A DNA stretch of 64,000 bases from an uncultured Lachnospiraceae bacterium (GTDB taxonomy: Bacteria; Bacillota; Clostridia; Lachnospirales; Lachnospiraceae), in the NCBI GenBank assembly GCA_910589265.1, contig CAJUTQ010000074.1, positions 108,054 through 172,053 of the forward strand. Direction: 5' to 3'. A program made the position numbers and the translations under genes. The notes under the pieces are model-generated. The model made no database searches. It was not told the DNA's origin and was given only the letters and a program-made list of their open reading frames with translations. Below are positions 45,126 through 54,094 of the stretch, piece by piece. How positions within the stretch are numbered: the first letter of the stretch is position 1; each line of letters begins with the position of its first letter.

Positions 45126-46191
45126 ACCGAACCGCCTCCAAATATGCGAACCCGCTTTCCTTATCTGGCTCTAAATAAGCTCCTTCCCCCCATTCGTTCC
45201 AAGCATTAATATAGACAAAATCTTCCTTTCGTCCTTCCACCTTTTCTTTTAACCTCTTTAGGCAGCTTAAAAACTTTTCTGGGGAAGCTCCTTCATATAC
45301 TAATCCTTTATAGCTTCTCCTTGGAGTATTATCCCACTTAGGAAAAAGACCTGGGTACACCTTCTCCTCCCCTTCCCTTTTTGCAATACGTGCAAAAATA
45401 GTGTCAATAGAAATCCGCCTCTCTAATTTTTTCCTAGGAAAAAGCTTGTTCCATATAGTCCTCCACAAAACCTTACTTTGATACTCTATGGATGCCAGTT
45501 TTCCAAAATCGTGCTTTAATGTGTAACCTGGCTCAAAGGTGTAATAAGCGTCAATAAGTCCTTCTCTTGTCTCCTCTTCCCCTGCCGTACGTCCTCCCAC
45601 AATGAACATTCCGTCAAATCCATTATTTTTTGCTAATTTATGGAAGCAGGCAAGCATCTTATCTAAATGTTTTATATCTTTTGTCCTGTAAATATGAAGC
45701 ACTGGCCGATTTCCCACTTTCATGTACCGTTTATCTAAAAAGAAAGGAAGCAAGTAGGTAAAATGCCTCTGCCAATCTTTCTCCACCCCATATTCTTGTC
45801 TCATTAACACTTGATCTGCCAGTCCATACCAGGTTCTTGTAAAAGACTCGTTAGCCCAGCAAATACTATAACGCAGATTGATTTCTGGATGGGCCAGAAG
45901 TATTTCCATTGGTTTTTCCATAAGCTGTTTTCCACAAAACCAATAGTGATAAAAGCAAAACCCATAAATTCCATAATCCTTAGCTAGGCTTGCCTGCCAT
46001 TTTAAAGTCTTAACCCCCTCCTTTTCCAAGTCATAATACCAGTCCTCATAAGGATGTTTTGGCTGGGCGTGCCCTTTATACAAAGGAACCGCCCTTTTTA
46101 CGGCAGTCCACTCTGTGTATCCTTCCCCCCACCAGGCATCATTTTCTGGAAACCTGTGGTATTGGGGAAGATACATACATATGACTCTCAT
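45109..46191 (-). CDS. WbsX-like / GH99-like protein
   Basis: 360 residues. It opens RVICMYLPQYHRFPENDAWW, then GEGYTEWTAVKRAVPLYKGH, then YGIYGFCFYHYWFCGKQLME, then YSICWANESFTRTWYG and near the end FVYINAWNEWGEGAYLEPD. These are the classic WbsX/Glyco_tran_WbsX motifs, related to GH99 endo-mannosidases. In O-antigen and capsule loci the protein is assumed to act as a glycosyltransferase or a glycan-trimming hydrolase; neither is proven. The ATG at 46191 has AAGGA upstream; the ORF runs to 46239. Confidence 0.88.
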   Translation of the reverse strand: MRVICMYLPQYHRFPENDAWWGEGYTEWTAVKRAVPLYKGHAQPKHPYEDWYYDLEKEGVKTLKWQASLAKDYGIYGFCFYHYWFCGKQLMEKPMEILLAHPEINLRYSICWANESFTRTWYGLADQVLMRQEYGVEKDWQRHFTYLLPFFLDKRYMKVGNRPVLHIYRTKDIKHLDKMLACFHKLAKNNGFDGMFIVGGRTAGEEETREGLIDAYYTFEPGYTLKHDFGKLASIEYQSKVLWRTIWNKLFPRKKLERRISIDTIFARIAKREGEEKVYPGLFPKWDNTPRRSYKGLVYEGASPEKFLSCLKRLKEKVEGRKEDFVYINAWNEWGEGAYLEPDKESGFAYLEAVRCAGED

Positions 46192-46242
46192 TTTAATACC
46201 CATTCCTTTCCAAATCTTATTTACTGTAAAGGTCTTCAAAAC

Positions 46243-47478
46243 TTACGAATCTGTCTCCTTGGATGGCTGGACTTCCAATGTAGCACATCTTCCCACAGCA
46301 AACCAGAAAATAGGGGCGGCAATCTGATATGTAATAATATTGCTTCCTACACACTGGAGAAGGGCTGCGCCAATAATTCCTAACTCTACATAGTTTTCCT
46401 TTATTTTTTTGTATCCATTAGCCCCTGATCGAATCATGATATAAAGGAAAAACGTAGTTCCAAAAATCCCCATCTCGCAAAATAATTTTATAAGTCCTCC
46501 ATCTGCCACAATAAATTCTGTGTATCCAATAGCCCGATGGCCATTTGCACCCAATCCATTTCCTAGCCATATATTCGTTAAATTGTTGACAGCTGCTATC
46601 CAGGACTCACTTCTCTCCCCAATAGAACGAGGGAGGGATTCGATTCGATACCAAACTTTTAATAGAGCTTCAAAACGCACAATGGCAAGAAGTAAAAGAG
46701 CAGCCATCCCCCCCAGCCATTCCATGAGAAAGAATTTTTTTGGCAAAATAGAAAATCGATAAAAGATTAGATAGTTTAAATATAAAATTACAAGAAAGGC
46801 CACAGTCATGGCGGAGCGCTGATTGCACATAAAAGCGGAGAGAAGACAAATGAAAAAAGCTCCCTTTCCCCTTTTTCCTCTGTATTCCACTAGATAGTAG
46901 ATGCTAAGAAGCATACCGGCCACAGTGAGAAACCCTTCTGGAATGCTGCTAATAAAGGATAGCATACGCACTTGCATGGTAGGGGCATCTGGCTTGGATA
47001 TATAACTCATCTCATATGCCCAATTAATGTAAAAATCAGGGGCCCAAAAAAATAAAAGAATACCTGAAAGAAAGCAAAACAAAAGGGCTAACAAACATTT
47101 TCCATAAAAAGTTTCCTTGTTCTCCTTTGTCACACTTTTTCCTACAAAATAAAAGACAATGGGCAGGACGCTCACTGCAAACTCATCAAAAAAAACTTCC
47201 ATAGGGATATGACTGTTATTTACAAGCCAGTATATGGAAAGGATATTGTAAAGAAAATAGACTAAAACAAAAAAATCGGTGACACTGGCTTCCCTTTTCC
47301 ATGCTGTCGGGAGAGGAAGCCTTCTCTTGACCAAAAGCTCTATCGCTACAAGGAGCATGAGGATCGTTCCTACAACTCCCGGATGGGTATGTTTTGTAAA
47401 CATACTGAAAAAGTAAGCAAGCATGACAAGAATATAATAATATTCATAAAGATTTCCTATTGCCTTTTTTCTCTCCAT
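46243..47478 (-). CDS. O-antigen polymerase/ligase-like protein (Wzy candidate 1)
   Basis: 411 residues, about eleven helices with one larger outer loop near the end of the chain. The loop and next helix read RSIGERSESWIAAVNNLTNI and WLGNGLGANGHRAIGYTEFI, then VADGGLIKLFCEMGIFGTTF: the R-x-x-x-W, G-x-G and D-x-x-L/I-K patterns of Wzy_C (PF04932) proteins. It would join repeat units on the outer face. It differs from the candidate at 60359, so the locus has two. Ribosome site GGGAGGGG. Confidence 0.8.
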   Translation of the reverse strand: MERKKAIGNLYEYYYILVMLAYFFSMFTKHTHPGVVGTILMLLVAIELLVKRRLPLPTAWKREASVTDFFVLVYFLYNILSIYWLVNNSHIPMEVFFDEFAVSVLPIVFYFVGKSVTKENKETFYGKCLLALLFCFLSGILLFFWAPDFYINWAYEMSYISKPDAPTMQVRMLSFISSIPEGFLTVAGMLLSIYYLVEYRGKRGKGAFFICLLSAFMCNQRSAMTVAFLVILYLNYLIFYRFSILPKKFFLMEWLGGMAALLLLAIVRFEALLKVWYRIESLPRSIGERSESWIAAVNNLTNIWLGNGLGANGHRAIGYTEFIVADGGLIKLFCEMGIFGTTFFLYIMIRSGANGYKKIKENYVELGIIGAALLQCVGSNIITYQIAAPIFWFAVGRCATLEVQPSKETDS

Positions 47479-47494
47479 TCCTTCCCCTCCCTTC

Positions 47495-48571
47495 TCACAT
47501 TAGCTCTTTTACTACATAGAACCAGCTGCTTTTGTCCTTACCCCTATTTTCTGCCTTACTTTTCTTTCTTTTTAGCCTCCCTGTCATAATATCTTCCATA
47601 TAGGCTGCCAATGTTTCTTGATCAAAGGGCTCAAAATACTTTACATTCTCATAGCCTTCCAAAATTTCCAGGCAAAAGGGACAGTGGGAGGCCAGAATCA
47701 TACTCCCTGCCATTTTTCCTTCTATTAAGGGCAGACCTAAAGTCTCAATATAAGAGGGAAAGATCAATGTTCCCTTCCTGTAAAAAGAAAACAATTCCTC
47801 AGGCATAAGCTTCCCAGCACAGACAATGTTTCCATGACCACTGTCATAAGAAATATCAGTCACTGATTTTAAATCTTTTAAAGTAAACAATACCTGGAAA
47901 TCCTTATATCCTTTCTTATTTAATATTTGACATGCCTTTACAACAGTCTCATGATTTTTATATAAAATGTCTCCAGAAGGGAAGAAAAACAAATGGTTGT
48001 CAAAGGCTTCCTCCTCTTCCTCTTTTGGACAATATTTGTCCTCTATATCTGGGAGTATATTAACGATTTTTTCATGGTCCATTCCTGTCTTATCCAATAT
48101 AGCGTCCCTCATCCATTTTGTCTGAACAATCGTCTTATCTGCCCTTTTAATAGAAGCATTGATAAGGCTTCCTATCAGATATTGGTATACAGCATATTCC
48201 CTTTCCTTTTTTTTGAGAAAAGAAAATTTCTTTACTTTTTGAAATCCAAGGGGCTGATGTACATAAACAATCTGCCTTCCTTTGTAGCCAAAGGTAATGG
48301 TATTTTGCAGAGAAAATACCACATCTGGATTCCATTTCTTAATATAATTCTTTCCATTCCATAAGTCAAATGTTAAACGGTTTAGCCAGTTCCTCTTCAC
48401 CTTTTCAAGAACCTCCACTTTGATGTGCTCTTTCTCCTCCAAATAAGGGGCGCCTAAGAGAAAAATCCATTCATGCTCCTTCTCATAACAGTCTACATAA
48501 TCATAAAAGCTTTTTAAAATAGTCAAGGCTCCTGTCTGGCTGGCCGCTATATTGTTTACAACAATTCTCAC
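47495..48571 (-). CDS. Glycosyltransferase family 4
   Basis: 358 residues. It opens RIVVNNIAASQTGALTILKS with an alanine-to-glycine acceptor loop, continues ADKTIVQTKWMRDAILDK and ends with the donor loop FIFPSYIETLGLPLIEGKMAG, in which one glutamate sits in IETLGLPLIE spacing. The GTG start has GGGGAT upstream. It follows the 2-epimerase gene by 22 bases. It may transfer L-FucNAc or the next sugar; specificity is not shown by sequence. Confidence 0.83.
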   Translation of the reverse strand: MRIVVNNIAASQTGALTILKSFYDYVDCYEKEHEWIFLLGAPYLEEKEHIKVEVLEKVKRNWLNRLTFDLWNGKNYIKKWNPDVVFSLQNTITFGYKGRQIVYVHQPLGFQKVKKFSFLKKKEREYAVYQYLIGSLINASIKRADKTIVQTKWMRDAILDKTGMDHEKIVNILPDIEDKYCPKEEEEEAFDNHLFFFPSGDILYKNHETVVKACQILNKKGYKDFQVLFTLKDLKSVTDISYDSGHGNIVCAGKLMPEELFSFYRKGTLIFPSYIETLGLPLIEGKMAGSMILASHCPFCLEILEGYENVKYFEPFDQETLAAYMEDIMTGRLKRKKSKAENRGKDKSSWFYVVKELM

Positions 48572-48593
48572 ATACTCATCCCCACTTTGTTGT

Positions 48594-49718
48594 CTATTTC
48601 ATCCATATTGTTTGATTCACAATCTTCGTATAACTTTGAATAATTTTTACTACTTTTGCCGAGACATTGACATCTTCATAATCCTTTGGCAAGGGAATCT
48701 TCTCTTCCCTTTGAAACATAGTAACCGCAAGCTCTACTGCCTGCTCTATGTCTCTTTCTTTTATGCCTCCCACAACAACACTTCCCTTATCGAGAACTTC
48801 TGGCCTTTCTGTAGACGTACGGATAAGTACTCCCGGAAAATTTAGAAGAGCTGATTCCTCGGACAAAGTACCACTGTCTGACAAAACGCAAAAGGCGTTC
48901 ATCTGCAATTTATTATAGTCTAAATAGCCAAAAGGCTTCCTATTGACTACAAGAGGATGAAATGTAAAATTTCTTGCCTCAATAAACTTTTGGGTACGGG
49001 GATGGGTAGAGAAAATTAATGGCATTTTGTACTTTTGAGCAATGTGATTTACTCCCATCATCAATGCCATAAAATTTTCTTCCTTGTCTATATTTTCTTC
49101 TCTATGGGCTGAGACAATCATGTATTCCCCTTTTTTTAGTCCAATATTTTCCAAAATATTACTTTTCTCTATATGATATCTATGTTCCTTAATCACCTCT
49201 GCCATAGGAGATCCTGTGACAAAGATAGTTTTTCCATCTATCCCTTCGCTTAACAAATATCTTCTAGAATGTTCTGTATAAGGAAGGTTAATATCGGAAA
49301 TGTGATCTACAATTTTCCGATTGATCATCTCTGATACATTCCAGTCCCAGCACCGATTCCCTGCCTCCATATGAAAAATAGGAATTTTCAGCCTTTTGGC
49401 AGACAGAGCCGACAAAGCAGAATTAGTGTCCCCTAATAAAAGCACTGCCTCTGGCTTCACCTTTTCCATCAAAGCATAGGATTTCGCAATAATATTTCCC
49501 ATTGTCTCTCCTAAATTTTGTCCAGGACTGTCCAAGTAATAATCTGGCTCTCTTAAATGCAAATCTTGGAAAAAGATTTCATTTAAAGTATAATCATAAT
49601 TTTGTCCTGTATGTACCAGAACATGGTCAAAATACTGGTCACATTTTTTTATGACAGCACAAAGGCGTATAATTTCTGGTCTTGTGCCTACAATAGTCAT
49701 GACTTTTAATTTTTCCAT
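48594..49718 (-). CDS. fnlC: UDP-sugar C2 epimerase of the FnlC/CapG type
   Basis: 374 residues of the non-hydrolysing UDP-GlcNAc 2-epimerase fold: KVMTIVGTRPEIIRLCAVIK, then VHTGQNYDYTLNEIFFQDLH, then LLLGDTNSALSALSAKRLKI, PIFHMEAGNRCWDWNVSEMI and IVSAHREENID. The extended FFQDLHLREPDYYL and the GNRC segment fit FnlC/WbjD/Cap5G better than WecB. It follows FnlB and FnlA, so the reaction is the last step to UDP-N-acetyl-L-fucosamine (the FnlB product epimerised at C2). Substrate is inferred from this neighbourhood. Confidence 0.9.
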   Translation of the reverse strand: MEKLKVMTIVGTRPEIIRLCAVIKKCDQYFDHVLVHTGQNYDYTLNEIFFQDLHLREPDYYLDSPGQNLGETMGNIIAKSYALMEKVKPEAVLLLGDTNSALSALSAKRLKIPIFHMEAGNRCWDWNVSEMINRKIVDHISDINLPYTEHSRRYLLSEGIDGKTIFVTGSPMAEVIKEHRYHIEKSNILENIGLKKGEYMIVSAHREENIDKEENFMALMMGVNHIAQKYKMPLIFSTHPRTQKFIEARNFTFHPLVVNRKPFGYLDYNKLQMNAFCVLSDSGTLSEESALLNFPGVLIRTSTERPEVLDKGSVVVGGIKERDIEQAVELAVTMFQREEKIPLPKDYEDVNVSAKVVKIIQSYTKIVNQTIWMK

Positions 49719-49731
49719 AATCCCTCCCTTT

Positions 49732-50841
49732 TTACACTTTTTGAAAATAGGTGTCTGGCCTTTCTATATCAAAAGGTTCATTAGCCCACATAATCGTTAC
49801 CATCTCTTCCTCTCCCTCATTTTTAATGGAATGAGTGTAACCTGGGGGAATGTCCACTACTTCCAGTTTCTCTCCTGAAACATGGTAACTGATTACTTCC
49901 TCCTCCCCTATTTTTCGAAACTGTATTAATCCCCTTCCTTTCACAACTAAAAACTTTTCATTTTTTGTGTTATGCCAGTGTTGTCCTTTTGTAATTCCAG
50001 GCTTACTAATGTTGACAGAAACCTGTCCTCTCTCTTTTGTTCGAAGAAATTCTGTAAAGGATCCCCTTTCATCTTTATTCATCTTTAAAGGATAAGAAAA
50101 TTCCTCTTTGGGCAAATAACTTAGATAAGTGCTGTACAATTTTTTTTCCAATTCATTGCCCATATTAGGAACTTCCAAATTTCCCCTTTCCTTAGCAAAA
50201 TCCTGGAGTTTAGAGGCAATGGAGCCAAGAGAGGCACTGTAGCTGACTGGAACAGAACAGAACCTTCCTGTTTGATTCCCTTTTCCTTCCATAGCCCTTA
50301 ACATTTCTTCAACAAGGTCGTCAATATAAACTAAGTTCATAACAACAAAAGGATCATGGACTTTTATGGGAAGATGATGGGCAATGTTATGGCAAAAGGT
50401 AGCGATTGCGCTGTTATAATTGGGGCGGCACCATTTTCCAAATACATTGGGAAGGCGATAGACAAACACCTTTGCCCCTGTTTCTCTTTCGTAGTCAAAG
50501 AGCATATCCTCCCCTGCCTTTTTACTCCTTCCATATGGATTGTCCAGATCAGCCTGAATGGAAGATGTGACAAGGATTGGCGCCTTGTTCCCATTCTTTT
50601 TTAAAGCGTCGAGTAAAGAGCTTGTAAGGCCCGCATTTCCTTCCATAAACTCCTTTTCCTCTTTTGGCCTGTTCACTCCCCCTAAGTGGAAAACAAAGTC
50701 ACAATCCTTTGTATATTCCATAAGGCGTTCTATTGGCGTGTCCCTCTCATATTGGTAAATGTCTTTGTGTCCTATATTTTTTAACTGGGCAATAAGGTTT
50801 TTTCCAATAAACCCCTTTGCTCCTGTTACGAATACTTTCAT
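49732..50841 (-). CDS. fnlB: UDP-L-FucNAc pathway reductase with cupin tail (FnlB/CapF/WbjC)
   Basis: 369 residues in two domains. Residues 1-245 form an SDR domain (KVFVTGAKGFIGKNLIAQLK at the start; YGRSKKAGE carries Tyr and Lys), and about 255-369 form a cupin (GQHWHNTKNEKFLVVKGRGL, then VVDIPPGYTHSIKNEGEEEM). This fusion is unique to CapF/FnlB, where the cupin epimerises and the SDR domain reduces the 4-keto sugar to UDP-N-acetyl-6-deoxy-L-talosamine. The ATG at 50841 overlaps the FnlA stop (ATGA) with GGAG in front. Confidence 0.93.
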   Translation of the reverse strand: MKVFVTGAKGFIGKNLIAQLKNIGHKDIYQYERDTPIERLMEYTKDCDFVFHLGGVNRPKEEKEFMEGNAGLTSSLLDALKKNGNKAPILVTSSIQADLDNPYGRSKKAGEDMLFDYERETGAKVFVYRLPNVFGKWCRPNYNSAIATFCHNIAHHLPIKVHDPFVVMNLVYIDDLVEEMLRAMEGKGNQTGRFCSVPVSYSASLGSIASKLQDFAKERGNLEVPNMGNELEKKLYSTYLSYLPKEEFSYPLKMNKDERGSFTEFLRTKERGQVSVNISKPGITKGQHWHNTKNEKFLVVKGRGLIQFRKIGEEEVISYHVSGEKLEVVDIPPGYTHSIKNEGEEEMVTIMWANEPFDIERPDTYFQKV

Positions 50842-51860
50842 GTCTTTCTCCATTCTTGTAATTGCTCTTGTATATAGGTTAAGGAGAGAAGTTTTTCTTT
50901 TACTTGTTCTACATTTAAAATATCTGTATTATTGGAGTTAAACTCAGAAAGTCTGCTCCTCCCTTTATTCCCCACATGAAAATACTTCTCATAGTTTAAA
51001 TCTCTCTGATCTGCCGGCACTCTGAAAAACTTTCCTTCATCTATAGCTCTGGCACATTCTTCATTTGTGAGGAGTGTTTCATACATCTTCTCTCCATGAC
51101 GGATACCAATGATTTTTATTTCATTGTCTACTTCAAAAAGTTCCCTTAAAGCATGGGCCAAGGTTTCTAATGTACATGCCGGAGCCTTTTGAACCATAAT
51201 ATCCCCTGCCATGGCGTTTTCAAAGGCATAGAGCACTAATTCCACTGCCTCCTCTAAGCTCATAATAAAGCGGGTCATCGTAAGCTCTGTGACTGTTAAA
51301 GGTTTTCCTCCTTTTATCTGCTCAATAAATAAAGGAATGACCGATCCTCTGGAACACATAACATTGCCATACCTAGTGCCGCAAATCAACGTGTCTTTTG
51401 GATCTACGGTTCTTGATTTTGCCACAAATACTTTCTCCATCATGGCCTTGCTTGTCCCCATGGCATTCACAGGATAAGCTGCTTTATCTGTTGAAAGACA
51501 GATGACTTTTTTTACCCCTGCTTCTATAGCCCCTGTCAGGACATTATCTGTCCCTATAATATTTGTCTTCACCGCCTCCATAGGAAAAAATTCGCAGCTA
51601 GGAACTTGTTTTAAGGCAGCTGCATGGAACACATAATCTACCTTATGCATAGCATCTTTTACACTAGATAAATTTCGCACATCTCCAATATAATATTTGA
51701 TTTTATCCTTTTTATATTGATGGCGCATATCATCCTGCTTTTTCTCATCCCTGCTGAAAATGCGTATTTCCTTTACCTCTGTATTTAAAAATCCATCCAA
51801 TACTGCATTTCCAAAGGAACCTGTTCCTCCTGTAATTAACAGGGTTTTGCCTTCAAACAT
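50838..51860 (-). CDS. fnlA: UDP-GlcNAc 4,6-dehydratase/5-epimerase (FnlA/CapE/WbjB)
   Basis: 340 residues, extended SDR. It starts FEGKTLLITGGTGSFGNAVL, then KVDYVFHAAALKQVPSCEFF, STDKAAYPVNAMGTSKAMME and YGNVMCSRGSVIPLFIEQI: the FlaA1/CapE pattern with the catalytic Met/Lys in place of the usual Tyr. It turns UDP-GlcNAc into the 4-keto-6-deoxy-L sugars that enter the L-FucNAc route. The ATG at 51860 has GGAGAGAAGG upstream. It leads the fnlA-fnlB-fnlC group. Confidence 0.92.
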   Translation of the reverse strand: MFEGKTLLITGGTGSFGNAVLDGFLNTEVKEIRIFSRDEKKQDDMRHQYKKDKIKYYIGDVRNLSSVKDAMHKVDYVFHAAALKQVPSCEFFPMEAVKTNIIGTDNVLTGAIEAGVKKVICLSTDKAAYPVNAMGTSKAMMEKVFVAKSRTVDPKDTLICGTRYGNVMCSRGSVIPLFIEQIKGGKPLTVTELTMTRFIMSLEEAVELVLYAFENAMAGDIMVQKAPACTLETLAHALRELFEVDNEIKIIGIRHGEKMYETLLTNEECARAIDEGKFFRVPADQRDLNYEKYFHVGNKGRSRLSEFNSNNTDILNVEQVKEKLLSLTYIQEQLQEWRKT

Positions 51861-51889
51861 CCTTCTCTCCAATCTGCCCTTAAGGGCGT

Positions 51890-53092
51890 TTATTTTCTCT
51901 TTTTGGGAAAATGGGATTCCAAAATGGCAATAGAGCGGGAGACATGGAAATTCTCCTCCAAATACTGCCTTCCCCTTGCCCCCATTTGAATTCTTACATC
52001 TTTGTTTTCCGCTAAATAACGCACATTTTTTTCAAAAGAAGTCAAGTCTCCTGTCACACTGCAAAGGCCACAGCCTGCCTCTGCCTCTATCAGTCCCCAC
52101 AAGTCTGTCGTCCTGTCAATAGTTGCCAAAATAGGCATAGCCATGGACATATAGGCTAAGGTTCTTGAGGGGTAATTAGGAATGGTAAATCTTGCGTCTA
52201 AGGATATGATTCCTACATGGCACTCTTCCATTAAACATTGATACTCTCTGGGAGGAAGAAAGGGAATAAAGGCTGCATTTGTTCTTCTTTTTATATTTTC
52301 TTTTACCCACCCTTCCTCACTTCCCTTTCCTACGAAGAGGAAATAAGCCTTTTTATAGCCTTCCATTGTGCGTACTCCGTTTACAAGAAACTCCAATGCT
52401 TGAGGCTTTCCCATATTTCCTCCAAATACAAAAACAACAGCCCCCTTTGGCACTCCCAGTTTCTCTGTCTGGATATGTAATGCCTCCTTTTCTATATAAG
52501 GGGGAACTTTCATAGTATTTGGAAAAATCTCTATCTTTTTCTTTGATATTTCTGGATGATGTTTTTGTATATATTCTGCATTTGCCTTACTCATACATCC
52601 AATGAAAGTGGAGGCTCTATACAATTCCTTTTCCTTTTTAGAAAATATTTTATGGATGAGACTCCTTTCCTTAATAAGCCCTATGTCTACAGCATTTTGA
52701 GGGAAAATGTCTTTTAACATTAGATAGTTTAATGAGCCAAATTGTTTCTTACAATATTTTACTACTTTTCCAAAGGTAATAGGGGGGGTTGCATATAATA
52801 CTAAGTTAAATTTTTCCTTACGAAAATATTTTTTTACAGCCCTTTTCATTTTGGGCTCTAGTAGAAGAAGATTTTTTCCCTTTTGAAAAAAAGAAACCCC
52901 AAACTGACGTCCCACTTTTACTGTAAGAATCCTCACACCTTTCTCTTCTGTCAGAAAAGTTTTTTCTGCCTCTCCATCTGCATACACAATAGTCAGCTTA
53001 TGCCCTCTCTCCACTAAAGCATTTAACAAATCTGCATAAATTCCTGTGGAATGAAGCTCTGGATTACTTAAGGTCAAATACAATACGTCCAT
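51890..53092 (-). CDS. Glycosyltransferase family 4, possible FucNAc transferase
   Basis: 400 residues, GT-B fold: DVLYLTLSNPELHSTGIYAD at the start, FNLVLYATPPITFGKVVKYC, then LMLKDIFPQNAVDIGLI (the D-x-x-P segment seen in WbuB/CapL proteins), VFVFGGNMGKPQALEFLVNG, and the donor side IISLDARFTIPNYPSRTLAY. It lies directly before fnlA, as FucNAc transferases often do. It overlaps the ATP-grasp gene by 19 bases. The role as L-FucNAc transferase is inferred from family resemblance and position. Confidence 0.82.
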   Translation of the reverse strand: MDVLYLTLSNPELHSTGIYADLLNALVERGHKLTIVYADGEAEKTFLTEEKGVRILTVKVGRQFGVSFFQKGKNLLLLEPKMKRAVKKYFRKEKFNLVLYATPPITFGKVVKYCKKQFGSLNYLMLKDIFPQNAVDIGLIKERSLIHKIFSKKEKELYRASTFIGCMSKANAEYIQKHHPEISKKKIEIFPNTMKVPPYIEKEALHIQTEKLGVPKGAVVFVFGGNMGKPQALEFLVNGVRTMEGYKKAYFLFVGKGSEEGWVKENIKRRTNAAFIPFLPPREYQCLMEECHVGIISLDARFTIPNYPSRTLAYMSMAMPILATIDRTTDLWGLIEAEAGCGLCSVTGDLTSFEKNVRYLAENKDVRIQMGARGRQYLEENFHVSRSIAILESHFPKKRK

Positions 53093-54093
53093 AGTTTTGC
53101 CTCTACCTGCTCTTTTATTTCCCTTTTCTTTTTTATGACTACACTATCATACATCATCATTAGCACATCCTCTTCATAATTGCCAAACACTGGCTCATTT
53201 TCTATTCCGTTCATATTATTCTCAATTAATTTAATAAAATTTACCCCGCAGCCATAGGCATGGAGATAAGCTCCCCCAAACCTTGGGTTGATTTCTGATA
53301 AATAATATTCCCCGTCTCGATAGAAGAAATCCATATCAATGGGACCATTAAATTCAAAAAAAGATACAATATGTTCAATGGTCAAAAATAGCTTATTATC
53401 TTTAAAAGACAATGTCTTATTTGCCCCTCCTATTTTTGTCTCTAATTTCTTCTTCGTAAAAATGCTCACAGCCCTGTGACTTATGGTGTCTACATACACA
53501 TCGGCATCCAAATCTTCTCCCGTCATATATTCCTGGATAATCAAAGAGCGGTCATGACGAAAGGCAATCTTTAATTCCTCAAGGCATTGTATCATCCTTG
53601 CTCCCACACTGCCGCTTCCTGTTCTTGGTTTTACAAAAACAGGAAACTGAATGTCTCCCTTTTCCAGGGCTGTCTGAAACTCCTCCATTCTTCCATAGGT
53701 TTTCGCTGTTAAAATTCCATGTTTGTTTAAAAACTGATACATAAGATATTTATCAAAGCAAAGAGCTGCCGACGTCTCATAAGGAGCCAGCACTTGTACT
53801 CCCATTGCCTGAAACTTTTCTCTGTGCCTTGCCAGCACTGCAATTTCTGGATCAATTAGGGTAGTCACTGCACCAATTTCCTCTGCCCTGCATATTTCCA
53901 AAATAATAGGCACATAATTTTCCTCATTGATCTTAGGCACAATGTATTGACGGTCTGCGAAATAAAGGCCTGGCGCTGTGCTGTTATTATCTGTTGCCAC
54001 GATTTTAGAGTTTCTATCCAAAGACGCTCTAAAATCCTTTACTAAATCCCCTCGTCTGCCTACGCTGCAGAATAAAATATTTTTTCCCATCAT
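53074..54093 (-). CDS. ATP-grasp ligase (PylC/CarB-like), second copy
   Basis: About 339 residues. N-terminal preATP-grasp domain with ILFCSVGRRGDLVKDF and APGLYFADRQYIVPK; ATP-grasp domain with CFDKYLMYQFLNKHGI, FPVFVKPRTGSGSVGARMIQ, LIIQEYMTGEDLDADVYV and near 265 EINPRFGGAYLHAYGCG. The metal-binding ExNPR is intact. ATP-grasp enzymes join a carboxylate to an amine, thiol or similar group through an acyl-phosphate. It is related to the ATP-grasp at 55541. The substrate is unknown; a plausible one is an amino group on a sugar or on the LicD product. The start is ATG 54093 or 54090. Confidence 0.85.
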   Translation of the reverse strand: MMGKNILFCSVGRRGDLVKDFRASLDRNSKIVATDNNSTAPGLYFADRQYIVPKINEENYVPIILEICRAEEIGAVTTLIDPEIAVLARHREKFQAMGVQVLAPYETSAALCFDKYLMYQFLNKHGILTAKTYGRMEEFQTALEKGDIQFPVFVKPRTGSGSVGARMIQCLEELKIAFRHDRSLIIQEYMTGEDLDADVYVDTISHRAVSIFTKKKLETKIGGANKTLSFKDNKLFLTIEHIVSFFEFNGPIDMDFFYRDGEYYLSEINPRFGGAYLHAYGCGVNFIKLIENNMNGIENEPVFGNYEEDVLMMMYDSVVIKKKREIKEQVEAKLWTYCI

Positions 54094-54094
54094 T

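Noticed and set aside
48594..49718. A WecB (UDP-GlcNAc/ManNAc) epimerase
   Set aside because: Placement after FnlA and FnlB and the sequence of the GNRC region favour the FnlC/CapG type.
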